Position numbers and translations under genes: made by a program | Part shown: piece by piece, positions 1-11,513 of the stretch | Layout of the letters: each line of letters starts with the position of its first letter | How positions within the stretch are numbered: position 1 is the stretch's first letter | DNA from: Diogma glabrata | Lineage: Eukaryota; Arthropoda; Insecta; Diptera; Cylindrotomidae | DNA: 64,000 nucleotides | Direction: 5' to 3' | NCBI GenBank assembly: GCA_963693315.1 | Contig: OY856186.1 | Span: forward strand, 87,872,647-87,936,646 | The notes under the pieces: model-generated | Told to the model about the DNA's origin: nothing | Databases searched by the model: none | Seen by the model: the letters and a program-made list of their open reading frames with translations, nothing else

Positions 1-471
1 AAAACTATATTGAAATGATGTTTTTTAATTTTAGTGTTCGAATTTAACGCATTCAATTGACAGTTAAATCCTTTACTCCATAGTTTTGAGTTTACTTTGT
101 AGAAATTTTTCATTCGTAGAAAGTTCGATGCCAACAGGTGATTCCACTTTGAACTGCGAGAGGGACTGCTTCGTCATTTTCAAGAGTAAATCGACATGTT
201 TTTTTGCAAATACATTACAGCAGGCATGTCAAACTCATTTCGGTATACGGGCCGAATTTTTCGAAAAGTACTTTCCAAAGCCTTATGCGGGCCACATGTT
301 CTTGGTTTTATCAAAAAATTTAAATTTGTTAAAGAAATTTTTGTTTTCTTTATGTTTATGTTTTAAAATGTTTATATAGAAATGAATTAGTTCTTAAAAA
401 TATGTTTATCAATTTAGTTTTTTTGCCAAATCAAAATTTGGCATTAGTTTTTGGCTTACTGTAATTTTTAA

Positions 472-1946
472 TAGGGTTGCACCGATAAGCAAACTGGCCG
501 ACTACCGATTAATCGGCTTTCTTTATCGGCCGATACCGATTAATCGGCTGCCGATTATTTGATGGCAATAAGTAAAACAAATACGCACAAAGAATTTTTT
601 AATTAGACTATTAATTGGAACGCGAGACTTTTCTTCAAAAATCGGGACAGTTCAACCAAAATCGGGACGCTTTGTAACCTTAGTTTAAAATATTATGCAA
701 ATGTCTCTTTTATTTTTTTAATTTATAGTTTGATAATATTTAAATAAAAAAATTCTGTAACAGTTGAAAGTGATTGTTTTGCATTTTTCTGGCAACTATT
801 TTCCATTTGTAGGTAAAATAATCTGTTCCTCAGCTTGCTTATTTTTTACCCAATATCTATAAGTTGAATGTGTCACATTTGGTGGATTCATGTATTTGGG
901 AACGACTTCGTTGTCATTATTTCAAGCATGGTTAATCTGGTATGGAAATAATAAAAACTTACGTATTTATAAGACAGAAGCAATGAATAGCAAACTTCGA
1001 AAATCACACTGTAATTGCTGACGGAACGGGAAACTTTGCACCGAATTTTTTAACACAAATCGAGTTCCAATCTGAAAGAAACTGTACTTCTTATAACGTA
1101 TTGAACTGAGAGCTTTTTAGTCCAGACACAATAGCCTTAGTAAATTTTTCATGTTTCTAAGCTAAACGAATATTTTATTGCCAATTGAATTATATAGTAC
1201 CCTAGATCTAGTTATGAACTCTTTTTAAATTTATTTTCAGTCACTTTCGATATTTTCTGGGTACTTCGGATTATTAACCCTCCAGGCTAGCTGTTCAGCC
1301 CTCGCAACCAAGCTTTTACTGGTTTGGAGATATTTCTGACTGATATGCTGCATGTTTTTAAGATACATGATTTTTCCATTATATCGAGTATCTCATAAAT
1401 TATAAACCCTATGGGTTTGAAATTTAAGATGCGTATAAAATTAAACTGCCCACAGAAAATGGCTTGTTTATTAATAAATAAAGGTGTTTTCATTTGTTTT
1501 CCAAGGATGTGATGTATGGCTATAAAAATATACATTTTTTACCGAGCCAACTAGCGTATAAAAGGGGCGGCGGTACATCAGTATTTTTACATTTATTTTC
1601 GAAATTGACACCGCACAGTTTTTGTATAATTTTGATTAATAGCAGACTTTCATGGGGTTTATCGCTTTGTTCCGAACCTGATTGACTGAAAAACTTAAGA
1701 GTTTGGAATGATAAAAAAAATAATAAGTACAATGAAAAATACAATGATGTCTCAAGTTAGAATTTATCAATAGATGAAACCAACATTCATGACACAAATG
1801 GAAAGTTTAAAATCGAATAAACAATCAAAAACGCATGTCTTGATAATCGGCCGATTAATCGGACAAAAAAGCCGATACCGATTAATCGGCAAAACAGCCG
1901 ATTTGGCCGATTACCGATTATCTGCCGATTAATCGGTGCAACCCTA
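472..1946. mobile_element. Non-autonomous hAT, TIR TAGGGTTGCACCGAT
   Basis: The terminal inverted repeats TAGGGTTGCACCGAT and ATCGGTGCAACCCTA are flanked by the 8-bp TSD ATTTTTAA (464-471 and 1947-1954). The subterminal regions are packed with palindromic CCGATTAATCGG motifs (about 500-560 and 1846-1935), a typical arrangement for hAT transposase binding sites (inference). The 1475-bp interior has no recognisable transposase, so the element depended on a relative. Confidence 0.88.
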
Positions 1947-1954
1947 ATTTTTAA

Positions 1955-1999
1955 TATCGATTCTAAATGTTCTTCAGTCAATCTGGCTTGCTTTGCAGT
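1955..1999 (-). pseudogene. C-terminal exon piece of the outer hAT transposase
   Basis: On the minus strand these bases read ARLTEEHLESI, matching the SRLTDEHL motif near the C-terminus of hAT transposases. The piece lies between two nested insertions (472-1946 and 2000-5414) and continues the reading that stops at 5423-5440. Together with the TSDs, this shows that both insertions hit the transposase gene of the outer element. Confidence 0.72.
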
Positions 2000-2345
2000 C
2001 AGGGATGGTTAAAAAGCCGGCTTTTTTCATTTTGACCTCTCCAGCAGGATAAAATCCGGTTTTATCCGGATAATATTAAAAAAGCCGGTTAATTTGTTTT
2101 TGTATAAAAAAATATTTTTTTTGTCAAATTCGAAAAGCACACAGCACCATTTATTCATATAGTTTTTTATCCTCTAATAAATTAGATCTTTCTCTAGAGT
2201 ATAGATCAGGGTTCGCAACTGAATTTTATTGGCGTGCCGAAACAATTTTTTTCTAATAATCGCTATTTTCGCCTGCCAATCCAATTATGAAAAAGTACAT
2301 TTGGCTACAAGAGATGAAAACGTTGCTTTATCGTGAGTGACACTT

Positions 2346-2830
2346 TTATTCACGAGACGCGTTAGCGTCGAGGGAGACAATTTCACGGACGTAAAATGTG
2401 TAAATAAAAATCTTTTCTTGCAAAGTTTCTAGTTTTAGAAATTTGCCGTATTTTCCCAACTGTAGCACAACGCAAAGAAATTCCAGTCTGGAATCGCAGT
2501 TAATATCTGTCCTCTCATCAACTGCCAATGCAAAGACTTCAACCGCATGAAGATCAGATTTTAACTGTTTAGAAATATTTTCACGTATTTTTATACAATA
2601 TTTATAATCTCTTACGGTATTTGCACTTAACTGCATACTTTGGCTACGGGTGAGAATTTTATGTTTGCTTTTAAAATTTTTGAAAAGTGTTCCACCCCAA
2701 CTTAAAAGAGTTGATTTAATAAATCCGTAAATGCTTTGCCATGTTTGGCAATATCTCTTGCTATTTTAAAACTTGCGGCGGTAATATTATTCGAAGATAA
2801 TATTTAGTAATTAGTAATTAGTATATATTT
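2346..2830 (-). pseudogene. hAT transposase N-terminal/catalytic-start fragment
   Basis: Read on the minus strand it contains FKIARDIAKHGKAFTD, then QLSANTVRDYKYCI and FALAVDERTDI with LEFLCVVL. These match the conserved AKHGKPFTDGEF, LSxxTVxRRI and ALDESTDI blocks of ZBED5/GTF2IRD2-like hAT transposases. The Asp of the VDERTD block is the expected first catalytic acid. Frameshifts interrupt the first half, and nothing recognisable follows the LQLGKYGKFLKLE region. It belongs to the element at 2207-5166, not to the outer hAT, which explains why it appears out of order relative to the fragment at 5440-6200. Confidence 0.75.
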
Positions 2831-2965
2831 AGTAATTTTATTTGATTGCGTTTCATGTTCATAAACCTTTTTTGAAATATTCTTTTGTATAAAATTAAAT
2901 GGCACATTTACAGCAGTTTTTTTTCGGGAATACCTCTTTTATTTAAGAAGAAATTTCGGTAATAA

Positions 2966-3063
2966 TAGCCGTGTTCGATTTGACTGAAACAACTGAGGCA
3001 ACTGAAAAATTAAATGCAATTGTTGTTGTTTTTTCAGTTGTTTCAGTCAAATCGAACGCACCT
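2966..3063. repeat. Small palindromic MITE
   Basis: The 24-bp arms are perfect: GTTCGATTTGACTGAAAC starts the left one (2973-2996), and the right one is its reverse complement (3034-3057). A 37-bp loop separates them. Pairing continues outward imperfectly towards TAG/CTA. No coding potential. It lies in the third-level hAT. Confidence 0.6.
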
Positions 3064-3403
3064 AATATTACTGTTGTATTTGATAGTTATTATGAACAAA
3101 ATATGGTGTTAGAAATAAACCATCGTTCACAAAAGTTTTCCTCATAAGAATTATCCTTGCAGTCCATCAGAATGCAAAAAATTCTTATGTATTCTTATGA
3201 GATATTAAAACCTTTTAAAAATAATTTTCTGTAATTGCAAAAAAGGATGTGGTGCATTTTGTAGCTGTCGAAAAGTTGGACTTTTTTGCAACGCAACTTG
3301 TAGTGGACGCTCCAGCAAAATCTGTCATAATAGTGCTCCGATTTTACATCAAGAAAAGGAGGAGATTGACAGTCATTATAGTTCTCATGAGGATACCATG
3401 TTC

Positions 3404-4223
3404 TAGGGATGAGCATCGATGGTCGATGTTTGATAAACATCGATGGTAGGGACCCGATGTTCGATGTATTTACCATCGATGTTACAGTGTCGATGTTTTT
3501 TCACCATCGATGGTTATGTGTCGATGTTTGGCTATCGATGTATTTTTTTTCGAACTTGATAGTATTGGGTGCGTTCACCCGACGTAAGCAGCTAACTTCA
3601 AGCTCTCAACAGTTGAGAGTTAGCAGTTGTCAAATTTGTGAAGCATTATGGACAGCGTTTTTATTTGACGTTTACTACTTGTAGCACAACCTTATAATAA
3701 TAAATAAATTTAAATATTTTAAACAGCTTAAAAAGATCTTGCCAATTGCTCTTTTTAGGTGCTCCTGCAGAAAAATCCCAGAAGATCCTCTGTCTTTCTG
3801 GAGGGATTTAAAACCAACCTACCCAAATTTATCGGGAGTTGTAATTGAATAGCTGGCTGTTGTAGGAACTTCCGTTCCCTCTGAAAGATTATTTTCTAAA
3901 GCTGGCCAGATAATATCGAAAACAAGAAATCGTTTAGAGGGCTTCTAAAATTTTATTTTTAAATTCTCTGCCAGAGAAAATGTGGGAATAAAAAATACTG
4001 TTTTTTTTGTGTAAAATAACTAAACTTGTTTTAAAGTGTTAGAGGTAAAAGAAAAACACCTATGTTAACCTTAATATTTGTTTGTGTGGTGTTTTACTTT
4101 TTGGGGAATGAATACTCAAAAACATCGATGTTTTGAGGTCGATGTTTCACGACCATCGATGTTGGGCTCCCGATGTTTATTCGATAGTAAACATCGATGT
4201 TTTTGTCTCGATGCTCATCCCTA
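3404..4223 (+). mobile_element. Fourth-level hAT, internally deleted
   Basis: The TIRs TAGGGATGAGCATCGATG and CTCGATGCTCATCCCTA are flanked by a perfect 8-bp TSD CCATGTTC (3396-3403 and 4224-4231). CATCGATG motifs are iterated in both subterminal regions (3411-3540 and 4120-4210). The 820-bp element keeps only the C-terminal part of a transposase. It is the innermost of the nested set. Confidence 0.9.
3781..3948 (+). pseudogene. hAT C-terminal dimerisation domain remnant
   Basis: One frame reads EDPLSFWRDLKPTYPNLSG, a stop (TAG where a Tyr is usual), then LAVVGTSVPSERLFSKAG and QIISKTRNRLEG. This is the signature of the hAT family C-terminal dimerisation region (P-A-T-S-V-P-S-E-R-x-F-S). About 55 codons remain. 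The rest of the transposase is lost. Confidence 0.85.
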
Positions 4224-4364
4224 CCATGTTCTAAATATTAATGAAAAAACATTCAAATTTAATGTAGTTAAATTAAAAAAAGAAAAGAAATTTTTCTCCG
4301 ATAGACAGCAAATATAAATTTTGCAGACTTATTTCAGTCAGCAAAGTGGCACTTTTCCCGCCTA

Positions 4365-4660
4365 GGCAGCAAAGCAAGTACTTTGCTGCCTAGACCTCAA
4401 AATAATTAGACTTCATAGAAATAAACAGATATTGCGATTAAAAAAAAAATTTTTTTAATCGATTTTTTTTTTCATTTTTAAAATTTTGCTTTATTTTTAA
4501 AGTAATAATTATTAAATTACATATCATTGTAATTAATCGGAGAAAAAATTATATGTTCAACTCGGCAGCAAGGTAGATTGACTGCCTTTTCTGAATTCCT
4601 AGCCTCGCTCGCTCGGCTATGAACTATCAGCCGCGGCAGTCAATCTACTACTTTGCTGCC
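4365..4660. mobile_element. TA-target MITE, TIR GGCAGCAAAG
   Basis: The ends GGCAGCAAAG and CTTTGCTGCC are flanked by TA on both sides. The first 30 bp form a hairpin of their own (13-bp stem, 4363-4395). An inner inverted pair (about 4564-4586 with 4635-4660, TAGATTGACTGCC and GGCAGTCAATCTA) gives a second long stem. It is 296 bp and non-coding. Confidence 0.6.
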
Positions 4661-5439
4661 TAGTTAAACAAATAACTATTGTCGCCCGTAATAACGTTTT
4701 TTAATGTAATCATAATATTGGGTGGTTTTTAAGGGTTGAGATATGATCTTTATTTAGATCTGTTAAGATTTAATTTGTAGCTTAATAAGTTTTGACAATA
4801 AGGGGTAGTTTTTGCACCTAAAAATAAAAGCACTAAGGGTAGATTTTGAAATGGAGGGTGTGTTGAGCTTAATTTCAAATTTTCAGGCAAATCGATTCAG
4901 GCATTTCAGGCAAATCGATACTGATTCAAAGAATTCAGAGGTTCCCTACTATTTTTACCGTCTTTTACTGGACTAACAGTAATATTTAACTTATTACAAA
5001 ATATCTGAAAAAATCTTTTCTTTATTATGATTCCTAAAACGCGAATTGAAAGACAATTTTGGACACAATTTCAGAATGTTTGCCATGCCAGAAGAATGTT
5101 TGCCGTGCCAGACAAATTTTCAAACGTGCCAAGTCTGACACGCGTGCTATGTATTTGCGATCACTGGTCTAGATTATCTATCTTTTTAATTGCATAACAA
5201 TTTAGTATATTTGAGATCAATTATAAAATGTATCTGTTTGTCATAATCACTTCCTGAGAAATCACAATAATTAAAAAAAACATTTCTTTCATCTTTTTGA
5301 TAATAAAATTGTATGAATTAATTTTATCCGGCTAAAATCCAGGATAAAATGAATTAGCCACCCGGATAAAAACCAGTGGATGAAACCGGTTAGGAGAAAT
5401 CGCTGCCATCCCTGTTTGCAGTTTTATTCATCTTCATTT

Positions 5440-6200
5440 GCGAAAAAATGTGTTCTCATATATACGTGCTACCAAACAAATGAATAACAAAATGTCCGAG
5501 TTCTTGAACAGTCTGCATAAAACTCTGGAATTGCAAATATGACCCTAATAAGGTTTGCATTGTATTCAGGCTTTCCCTAACTAATTTTTTCTCGGGCCTA
5601 TTTCCCAATTTTCGTCAATATTTTCAATGACAACAGACGTCGGAGAGCAAAAAAAAATTGAAATGAGACTCACTACTTTGAAAATCTGAAAACCTCAATT
5701 CAAAATCGTCTGCCAACATCAAATGTTTTTAATTTTTTTTAAATTTTAACTCTGGATCTTTAAGCATTGCATAAGTTTTCTGTTTTTAATTGTATATTCC
5801 ATAAGGATATCTTATTTCAGCATATAATGTTTTTACACTGTACAATAATAGAGAGTTGACTGAGATATCCAGTAATGTCAACTGAGAAAGCCAAATCTTG
5901 TATGTAAAAATCATAAAACTTATGATTTGAAGGGTAACGCACTTCGGTATAATATGCCAAATCTTCGTAATAACACTCCTCATCTTTTAGCAATGTCATT
6001 AATGCTCGATGGTTTAATCCACGTACTCGAATAAGTTTAACGATTTTAGCAACTTTTTTAAATACATTGTCAATTTTAATTACTTTTGTCAATTTTAATG
6101 ACATAAGACCATCAAGGTGGATAATGCAATGGAAGTTTTGAAAAGATCTAAAGATTATGTTGGGTTTTAACATAGTCTTGTAATCTGCCGAGGATACCAC
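5440..6200 (-). pseudogene. Outer hAT transposase, central and C-terminal remnant
   Basis: The minus-strand translation holds the block FHCIIHLDGL, then IRVRGLNHRALMTLL and YYTEVRYPS. These correspond to the conserved H-x-x-H, RxLNHR and HTEVRWLSRG segments of GTF2IRD2/ZBED5-like hAT transposases. Further downstream, in another frame with a stop, comes FGSTY followed by SQMKMNKTA, the usual start of the C-terminal dimerisation region. Its continuation RLTEEHLESILKI is found at 1955-1999, on the far side of the hAT inserted at 2000-5414, which shows that this insertion split the gene. Frameshifts and stops make it non-functional. The N-terminal BED zinc finger and the first catalytic Asp region are not recognisable. 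Confidence 0.8.
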
Positions 6201-6692
6201 GTATAGCTGCTTTCATAAAAAGGGATTTTTGCCAAAAGGGTAGGTTGCCAAATACATCAGGTTATGCATTGGAAGATCATATTTTTTAAAAGCAATTATA
6301 AGTGCATTTTGTATTATGAGATTATTTTTGATGCATATGCATTTTTGAATTTTTATTTAAAACACTGTAGGTGTGGAAAAGTGTTGAGGGCTATAACAAT
6401 TTAATGCAGTGGCCCACAAGTGGCCCGCGGGCCGCAAGTTTTACATCCCTGCATTACAGTATGTGTCACACATGAAAACCTTTTAAGACCAATTTCCCAC
6501 AGCAAAATGCGTTCTAAGGAGTTGATGGATGCAACTTTTTTTGATTACTTATGTTTTGTTTTTAAATTGATAACTAAACAATAAATTTTACCACATCATA
6601 AAATATGACAGATATTGGTCAATATTTCGTGATAGGATAAAATTAAATAAAAGGTAAAAGCCAATTTGCATGTGGTTTCCAGTAATCCAATT

Positions 6693-9480
6693 ACTGGATT
6701 AGATTAGATTAAATTCGGTGATGATATGTTGTACTTCGACCAAAATGATCTATTTTACTCCTCCCTACTACTCCCTAATGAAGTTAGAGCACCTCCTTCA
6801 ATCCAGCCTCCCTTAGGAATTTCAGAATATGGAGTGGGCTAAGTTTATGCAGGTCATGTCCGTCAATATTATACTTTCCACGGTACAACCTTCTCGTGTA
6901 TATTAAGGCTCCACAATCTTTGAGAAAATGGGCTGCGGTCTCTTCTTCCACTAGGCAGATCTACATTCCCTCGGCATTTGGAACCACCCTGATGTTCTTA
7001 AGGTGTTTTCTTAGTTGACACTTGACAGTGTCCTGTAAGAAATCCTGTCGCAAGTTGTTCCTATTCAACATAGAGCACATCGCTGCTCTTGTTTTATCGC
7101 GGTGCTGTTCCAGGTTTTGAACCATTCCGTCATAATTACTGTCCTCATCCTTTCGTGGATGGCTTTTGTCTCCAATCCACAAAAAGACTCTGGGTCGACA
7201 AAAGATGTTAAAGTGCCTCGTCTTGCCAATTTGTCGGCTTCTTTATTACTTGCGATACCCGCATGAGCAGGTATCTAGTAAACTGTAACTTTGTTACTAT
7301 ACCCATCCCACGCTTGTTTAGCTTGCTCACACATCCTGCAACAATCTTGGATGTGATGATAAATGAGCTTAACGCATTAACTGCTGCTTGACTATCCGAC
7401 AAGATGGCAATTCTCTTTTTGTTGTATTTTCTTCCTATGCTGAAGTCTGCGCACCTTTCGACAGCACATATTTCGGCCTAGACGACGCTTGGAAAGGTGC
7501 CCATGGGTTCAAAATATTTGGTATTTGGTCTAAATTGTCCTGAACCCACCCTTGCCCTGGTCTTTGAACCATCCGCAAACCATTTAATTACATCGTAAGT
7601 CGTTGCTCAGATGATGGTAGGTACTTAGTGGATTCATCGCTCCACTCCGTTTTTTGCACATCTGCAATGTATATTTCCTTTAGAAGTTGAATTTCTTATT
7701 AATTTCGTCCTTGGGAAACTCAAGCCAGGAGTTCTCCCTTGAAAGACTCTCGATATTTAGACTCAATGATCTTTCCCTTTCCAATACCTTGCATGTTGAA
7801 TCTCTGTATGGCTTCCCTAGTTACGCTTTATACCTGCAAGTGGAGTGGAACCAGTCATACCATCATCTTTATTGACCCGGTAGGACATGTTCACATTGCC
7901 ACCGTGATGCATATACAAGCCAGCCTCTGCACTTTTTCCAACTTTGTCTTCCCAGCGTTAAGTTGGGCTATTTTGTTCCATACGACTGCTCCGTAAGTGA
8001 AGGCTCTCACTATCATATCTTGGAATACATCCACCTTAAGATACTTCGGCTGCGCCCTTATGTTTTACCCGCCAGGTTTTTACATACTATCAGAGGTCTT
8101 ACGGCTTTGCTTACCTCCGCTTCCATATGGTTTCTCCACACGAGCTTGCTATCGAGAGATACTCCTAGATATTTATTATTTAATCTCCTGTGCAGATTCA
8201 ATTAAGGAACCCATCGTGATACCTTCAATGTCTGAAAAGACACAGACAGAAACTTCTTTGTTGTCCACTGATTCCTCTAATTATTTCGTCAACCCTTCAC
8301 AGCGAGTTCTACGCGTGTTGACTATCTTGCAAAGGTGATCTAACCAAGGTATTCCTTCTTACATATGTGGGTGGTTGGTTGTCAATCATATTTTCCATCG
8401 TTATGAACATGAAAGATGTTAAACTGGTCTATGAGATTTCGACTGGGTGACATCTTTCTTACCTACCTTTCGAATAAATATTATTTTTGCCGTTCTGCAT
8501 GGTTCTGGAATATGCCCAAATGCCAGACTGCTCCTGAAGATGACCAGGAGGTGCAGTAATAGCCACTTTTGCCCTCTCTGCAGGGGAGCTGGGACTATGC
8601 CGTCTTTTCCTGGTGATTTGTATGACTTGTAAAGTTCTAGAAGGAGAGCAGTCCTCTGCTGCTCATCCTCCGTATGTGTTCCATCCGGCCTTCTCAATGA
8701 AGTTTTAATCTCAACACCGCCCTTCGCCTAAGCTTTATGCAACCTAGCCGCTACAGAAGGTTCTGAAGCTGTCCCTTATCACAGAAGGTTCTGAAGCTGT
8801 CCCTCTTTGCACTTCCGCCTGTTACAGCTTTTTCCAGCGCGATATAGTGTTTTACTGGGATTCTCACCGTTACAAGCTGTAGACCCTTTAGATTCTCTTC
8901 AAACTGACGCTGCTATGGCGTGGTGAACATTCACCTGGGCCTGGGATTAAATGTTGTCGGAGACGAGCGTATCTGATCTTTCATTCATGAATAACCTCTC
9001 CTCCTCGGTCTCCAATTCTTCGATACTACTGACATCCACTGCAGCAACATCTTACTTCTCTTCCACAACCACATTTGCTAACTCACCTTGGTGTGGTTAA
9101 GGTTGCGGCTGCCCCCTGGGCAGTAGTGGTATCTGAGGTATTTCCTCCGAGATGGCACAACCTTTTCCTCTGTTCCTTCTGCTGTCGCCCTTCCAGGTCC
9201 ATGGACAATAACTTTGCCAAACCGGTAGTTGGGGTTTTTTTCCCACCCCCGATAAGGCTGTATTTGCCCTGTCGTCAATCAGTGGCGTTAGGAATTGGTC
9301 TGTGTCCTTATCCCTACTTCCCAACAGCTTTCAATCCAATCCACATGGCGTTTTGACCATCTATCAGTGTGAGAGATTTCTCCCTGGTTTTCCCATACCT
9401 CCTTCGGAGAAAAACGGTAATCTTCTGAGGAATCTGAATGTTTGTCTGCATGTTTGACCTAATTTGGTTGGTACACACTA
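6693..9480 (-). mobile_element. LOA/R1-group LINE, degenerate copy 1
   Basis: A minus-strand non-LTR retrotransposon. The 3' end is marked by a tail of TAATC units (6693-6712). Upstream in the minus sense come the ORF2 C-terminus, RNase H, RT pieces and the linker between endonuclease and RT (about 8700-8960). A region around 9060-9360 closely resembles 49720-49900 in copy 3 and is probably ORF1. The endonuclease is missing between linker and ORF1. The 5' boundary is not defined. I see nothing further in 9480-9860 apart from a CA-rich patch near 9690. Confidence 0.75.
6790..8760 (-). pseudogene. LOA-type ORF2 remnant: RT, RNase H, C-terminus
   Basis: On the minus strand, N to C: SYKSPGKDGIVPAPLQ and FGHIPEPCRTAKIIFIRKVG (RT N-terminal blocks, 8419-8697). 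Then a piece of the palm acidic motif, SDIEG (about 8230). Then KYLGVSLDSKLVW (RT thumb entry, about 8150). Then RNase H with ADGSKT, AEICAVE and ILSDSQAAVNALSS (7208-7570), and a C-terminal ETAAHFLKDCGAL segment (about 6900). The sequence between the palm motif and KYLGV, which should hold the YADD box, has been deleted. Several frameshifts and stops occur. The motif order is that of LOA/R1-group ORF2. It can no longer encode an active RT. Confidence 0.75.
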
Positions 9481-9864
9481 CACAGGTACCTTAGGCCAAT
9501 ATCTCCTATGGCATTGAATTTCAGAGCAGCAATTAAATTTTGACCCGAGATATGGGCGTCAAAAGGAACTCATGCATTTTATTTATGTTATATATACAGC
9601 ATTTTGTCAGCAACAAAAACATTCTATTGTTAAATTAAAACAGGACCATCCGTTGTTGAGAAATCGTTGAACAAATGTGATTCATACAACCATACACATT
9701 ACACACACATACACACAGACTATACCAGTCAAAAATAGCCTAATCACCTTCAGAAGGGCTTAAAACGTGAAGATATAACAATTTTTTAACATCAACCCAA
9801 AGACAAAAACTTTTCATATCGGGTTGTTAAAAAGCTAGTGAACTTCCACGCTGTTCTTATTCTC

Positions 9865-9965
9865 GACTCGGTAGACCGTAGACCGTAGAGTCTGCGTGCC
9901 AGGACAAGTCCCGCCTCGTGTCACCTGTCCATCCCTTTCTATTCTAATCTACTCTTGACTCTTTG
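9865..9965 (+). repeat. LOA 3'-end fragment
   Basis: The run from AGAGTCTGCGTGCCAGGAC to CACCTGTCCATCCCTTTC with TCTAATCTA is nearly the same as 25866-25930, where it ends the LOA copy on the plus strand. It is therefore a 5'-truncated LOA 3' untranslated fragment. Confidence 0.6.
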
Positions 9966-10006
9966 ATTACGCTAGTACACTAAAGATTATCGTATATGGG
10001 CTGGCG

Positions 10007-11111
10007 GACACGTCTGGTGTACGAGGCTATATCTAGTTATATATGTATAAAATATGTCCTAAACAAGTCCCTACGCATTCCTGAGGTCATTAAAATTGAA
10101 AAAAAATTTAAACCGAAAAGTCCGAATTTCGCATTTTTTCCATAATGCCGGGGTATTAACATGTCAGAGTGCCAGCAATTGATTTATCTAACAAATCTAG
10201 ACACTTTTTGTTTGAAACATTTCTTTCTACAACCCTTATTTATTAAGTTATATTGGATTTCCCGAATTTCGGGGTCAACTTCTCAGGTCAATATCGCCGG
10301 TTCTGTAACTTTCTGCACCTTAAAATTGTTACCAAATTAAAAGTAATAATATTGTCGTCATTTCAAGGTATTCGGGACACTGATAACTGCTAACGTATGT
10401 GAGCCATACGATCTTAAAGAAACTCATATTTTTGTCCAACTTTATGGGGGGATTTTAGTGACAAAAGTAGAATAAGCCCAATCATGTTGAAAATACAAAA
10501 ACCTGCCGCTCGTTTATGGTCATGAGCTCGTAATAACACAGCTATATGTATGATTAAGTTTTCTTTACGGAGAGTTGGGGACTCCATATTCCTCTTTTCC
10601 TACATGTTTCCTACGTGTTTCCTACATGTTGATATCATTTTTGACATTATATTCCCCCATAAAGTTGGATAAAAATATGAGTTTCTTTAAGATCGTATAG
10701 CTCACAAACGTTGGCAGTTATCAGTGTCCCGAATACCTTGAAATGACGGCAATATTATTACCTTTAATTTTTTGGTAACTTGATAATTTGGTATTTTAAG
10801 GTGCAGAAAGTTACAGAACCGGAGATATTGACCTGAGTAGTTGACCCCGAAATTCGGGAAATCCAATATAACTTAATAAATAAGGCTTGTAGGAAGAAAT
10901 GTTTCAAACAAAAAGTGTCTAGATTTGTTAGATAAATCAATTGCTGGCACTCTGACATGTTAATACCCGGGCATTATGGAAAAAATCCGAAATTCGGACT
11001 TTTCGGTTTAAATTTTTTTCAATTTTAATGACCTCAGGAATGCGTAGGAACTTGTTTAGGACATATTTTATACATATATAACTAGATATAGCCTCGTACA
11101 CCAGACGTGTC
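10007..11111. mobile_element. Foldback-like element with about 450-bp inverted arms
   Basis: The left arm (10007-10450) begins GACACGTCTGGTGTACGAGG. The right arm (10654-11111) is its reverse complement with scattered differences. A 200-bp spacer holds three 12-bp copies of TTTCCTACRTGT (about 10597-10630). Nothing is coding. I find no convincing TSD, so the class is unclear: a foldback element, a long-TIR transposon relic or an inverted duplication are all possible. Confidence 0.7.
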
Positions 11112-11147
11112 GTATTATTATCTTACATATCTTGTTGTTTTGATATT

Positions 11148-11359
11148 TGTAAGATTTCTTATATTAGTTAGATTTATTAAACTACAAATCATTCATTTAA
11201 TTATTATATTTATTTTAAGATGTGGTTTAATTGAAGTACAAATTATTAATGATATCATATAATTTCAAAATTCAATTATTTATAATAATAACATACTTTG
11301 ATTCATTTATTAAATAAATCAAACATACTTTGATTTATTTAATTACAAAGTATCCAACA
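11148..11359 (-). repeat. 3' LTR of the Mag-like element
   Basis: Identical to 15556-15767 and directly preceded (minus sense) by the polypurine tract. Confidence 0.92.
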
Positions 11360-11371
11360 TCTCCCCCTCAA
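11360..11371 (-). promoter_or_regulatory. Polypurine tract
   Basis: TTGAGGGGGAGA lies directly before the 3' LTR, as expected for plus-strand DNA priming. Confidence 0.85.
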
Positions 11372-11513
11372 GATTATAATTAATCTTATCTTATCACATC
11401 CTCCAAAAAAAAAAAAACAAAAATCTTAACAATTAATGTAAATAAGTAATATAATATAAAAAAAAATTATCTAACTAAATTCATTTGACAATTTCAATAA
11501 ATGATGTGCATAA

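Larger units (their letters stand above)
2207..5166 (-). mobile_element. Third-level hAT with its own transposase fragment
   Basis: The left end is CAGGGTTCGCAACTG. The right end, on the minus strand, is CAGTGATCGCAAATACATAG. The flanks GTATAGAT (2199-2206) and GTCTAGAT (5167-5174) form an 8-bp TSD with one mismatch, which suggests age. The element sits inside the hAT at 2000-5414 and contains the hAT at 3404-4223, a palindromic MITE at 2966-3063 and another at 4365-4660. A minus-strand transposase remnant occupies about 2346-2830. Confidence 0.8.
2000..5414. mobile_element. Non-autonomous hAT, TIR CAGGGATGG
   Basis: The ends are CAGGGATGGTTAAAAAGCCGG on the left (shortened motif CAGGGATGG) and CCATCCCTG on the right, with a perfect 8-bp TSD TTTGCAGT (1992-1999 and 5415-5422). 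The subterminal repeats carry AAAGCCGG and TTATCCGG motifs. Without the nested hAT at 2207-5166 it is a MITE of about 450 bp. It interrupts the outer hAT transposase. Confidence 0.87.
221..6451 (-). mobile_element. Outer hAT DNA transposon (host of four nested hATs)
   Basis: The left end begins CAGGCATGTCAAACTC. The right end, read on the minus strand, begins CAGGGATGTAAAACTTGCGG. Both are flanked by the same 8-bp duplication CATTACAG (213-220 and 6452-6459), the TSD length of the hAT superfamily. Terminal motifs with GGCCCGCGGGCC are seen in ZBED/GTF2IRD2-type hATs (family knowledge). Transposase remnants lie on the minus strand at 5440-6200 and 1955-1999. Without the insertions at 472-1946 and 2000-5414 the element would be about 1.3 kb, so it was already an internally deleted copy. 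Confidence 0.88.

Noticed and set aside
86..379. 97-codon ORF at the left edge
   Set aside because: It crosses the outer hAT boundary at 221 and has no recognisable motif.
2346..6200. A single rearranged hAT transposase gene
   Set aside because: The N-terminal-like fragment (2346-2830) and the central fragment (5440-6200) seem out of order, but the TSDs place them in different nested elements.
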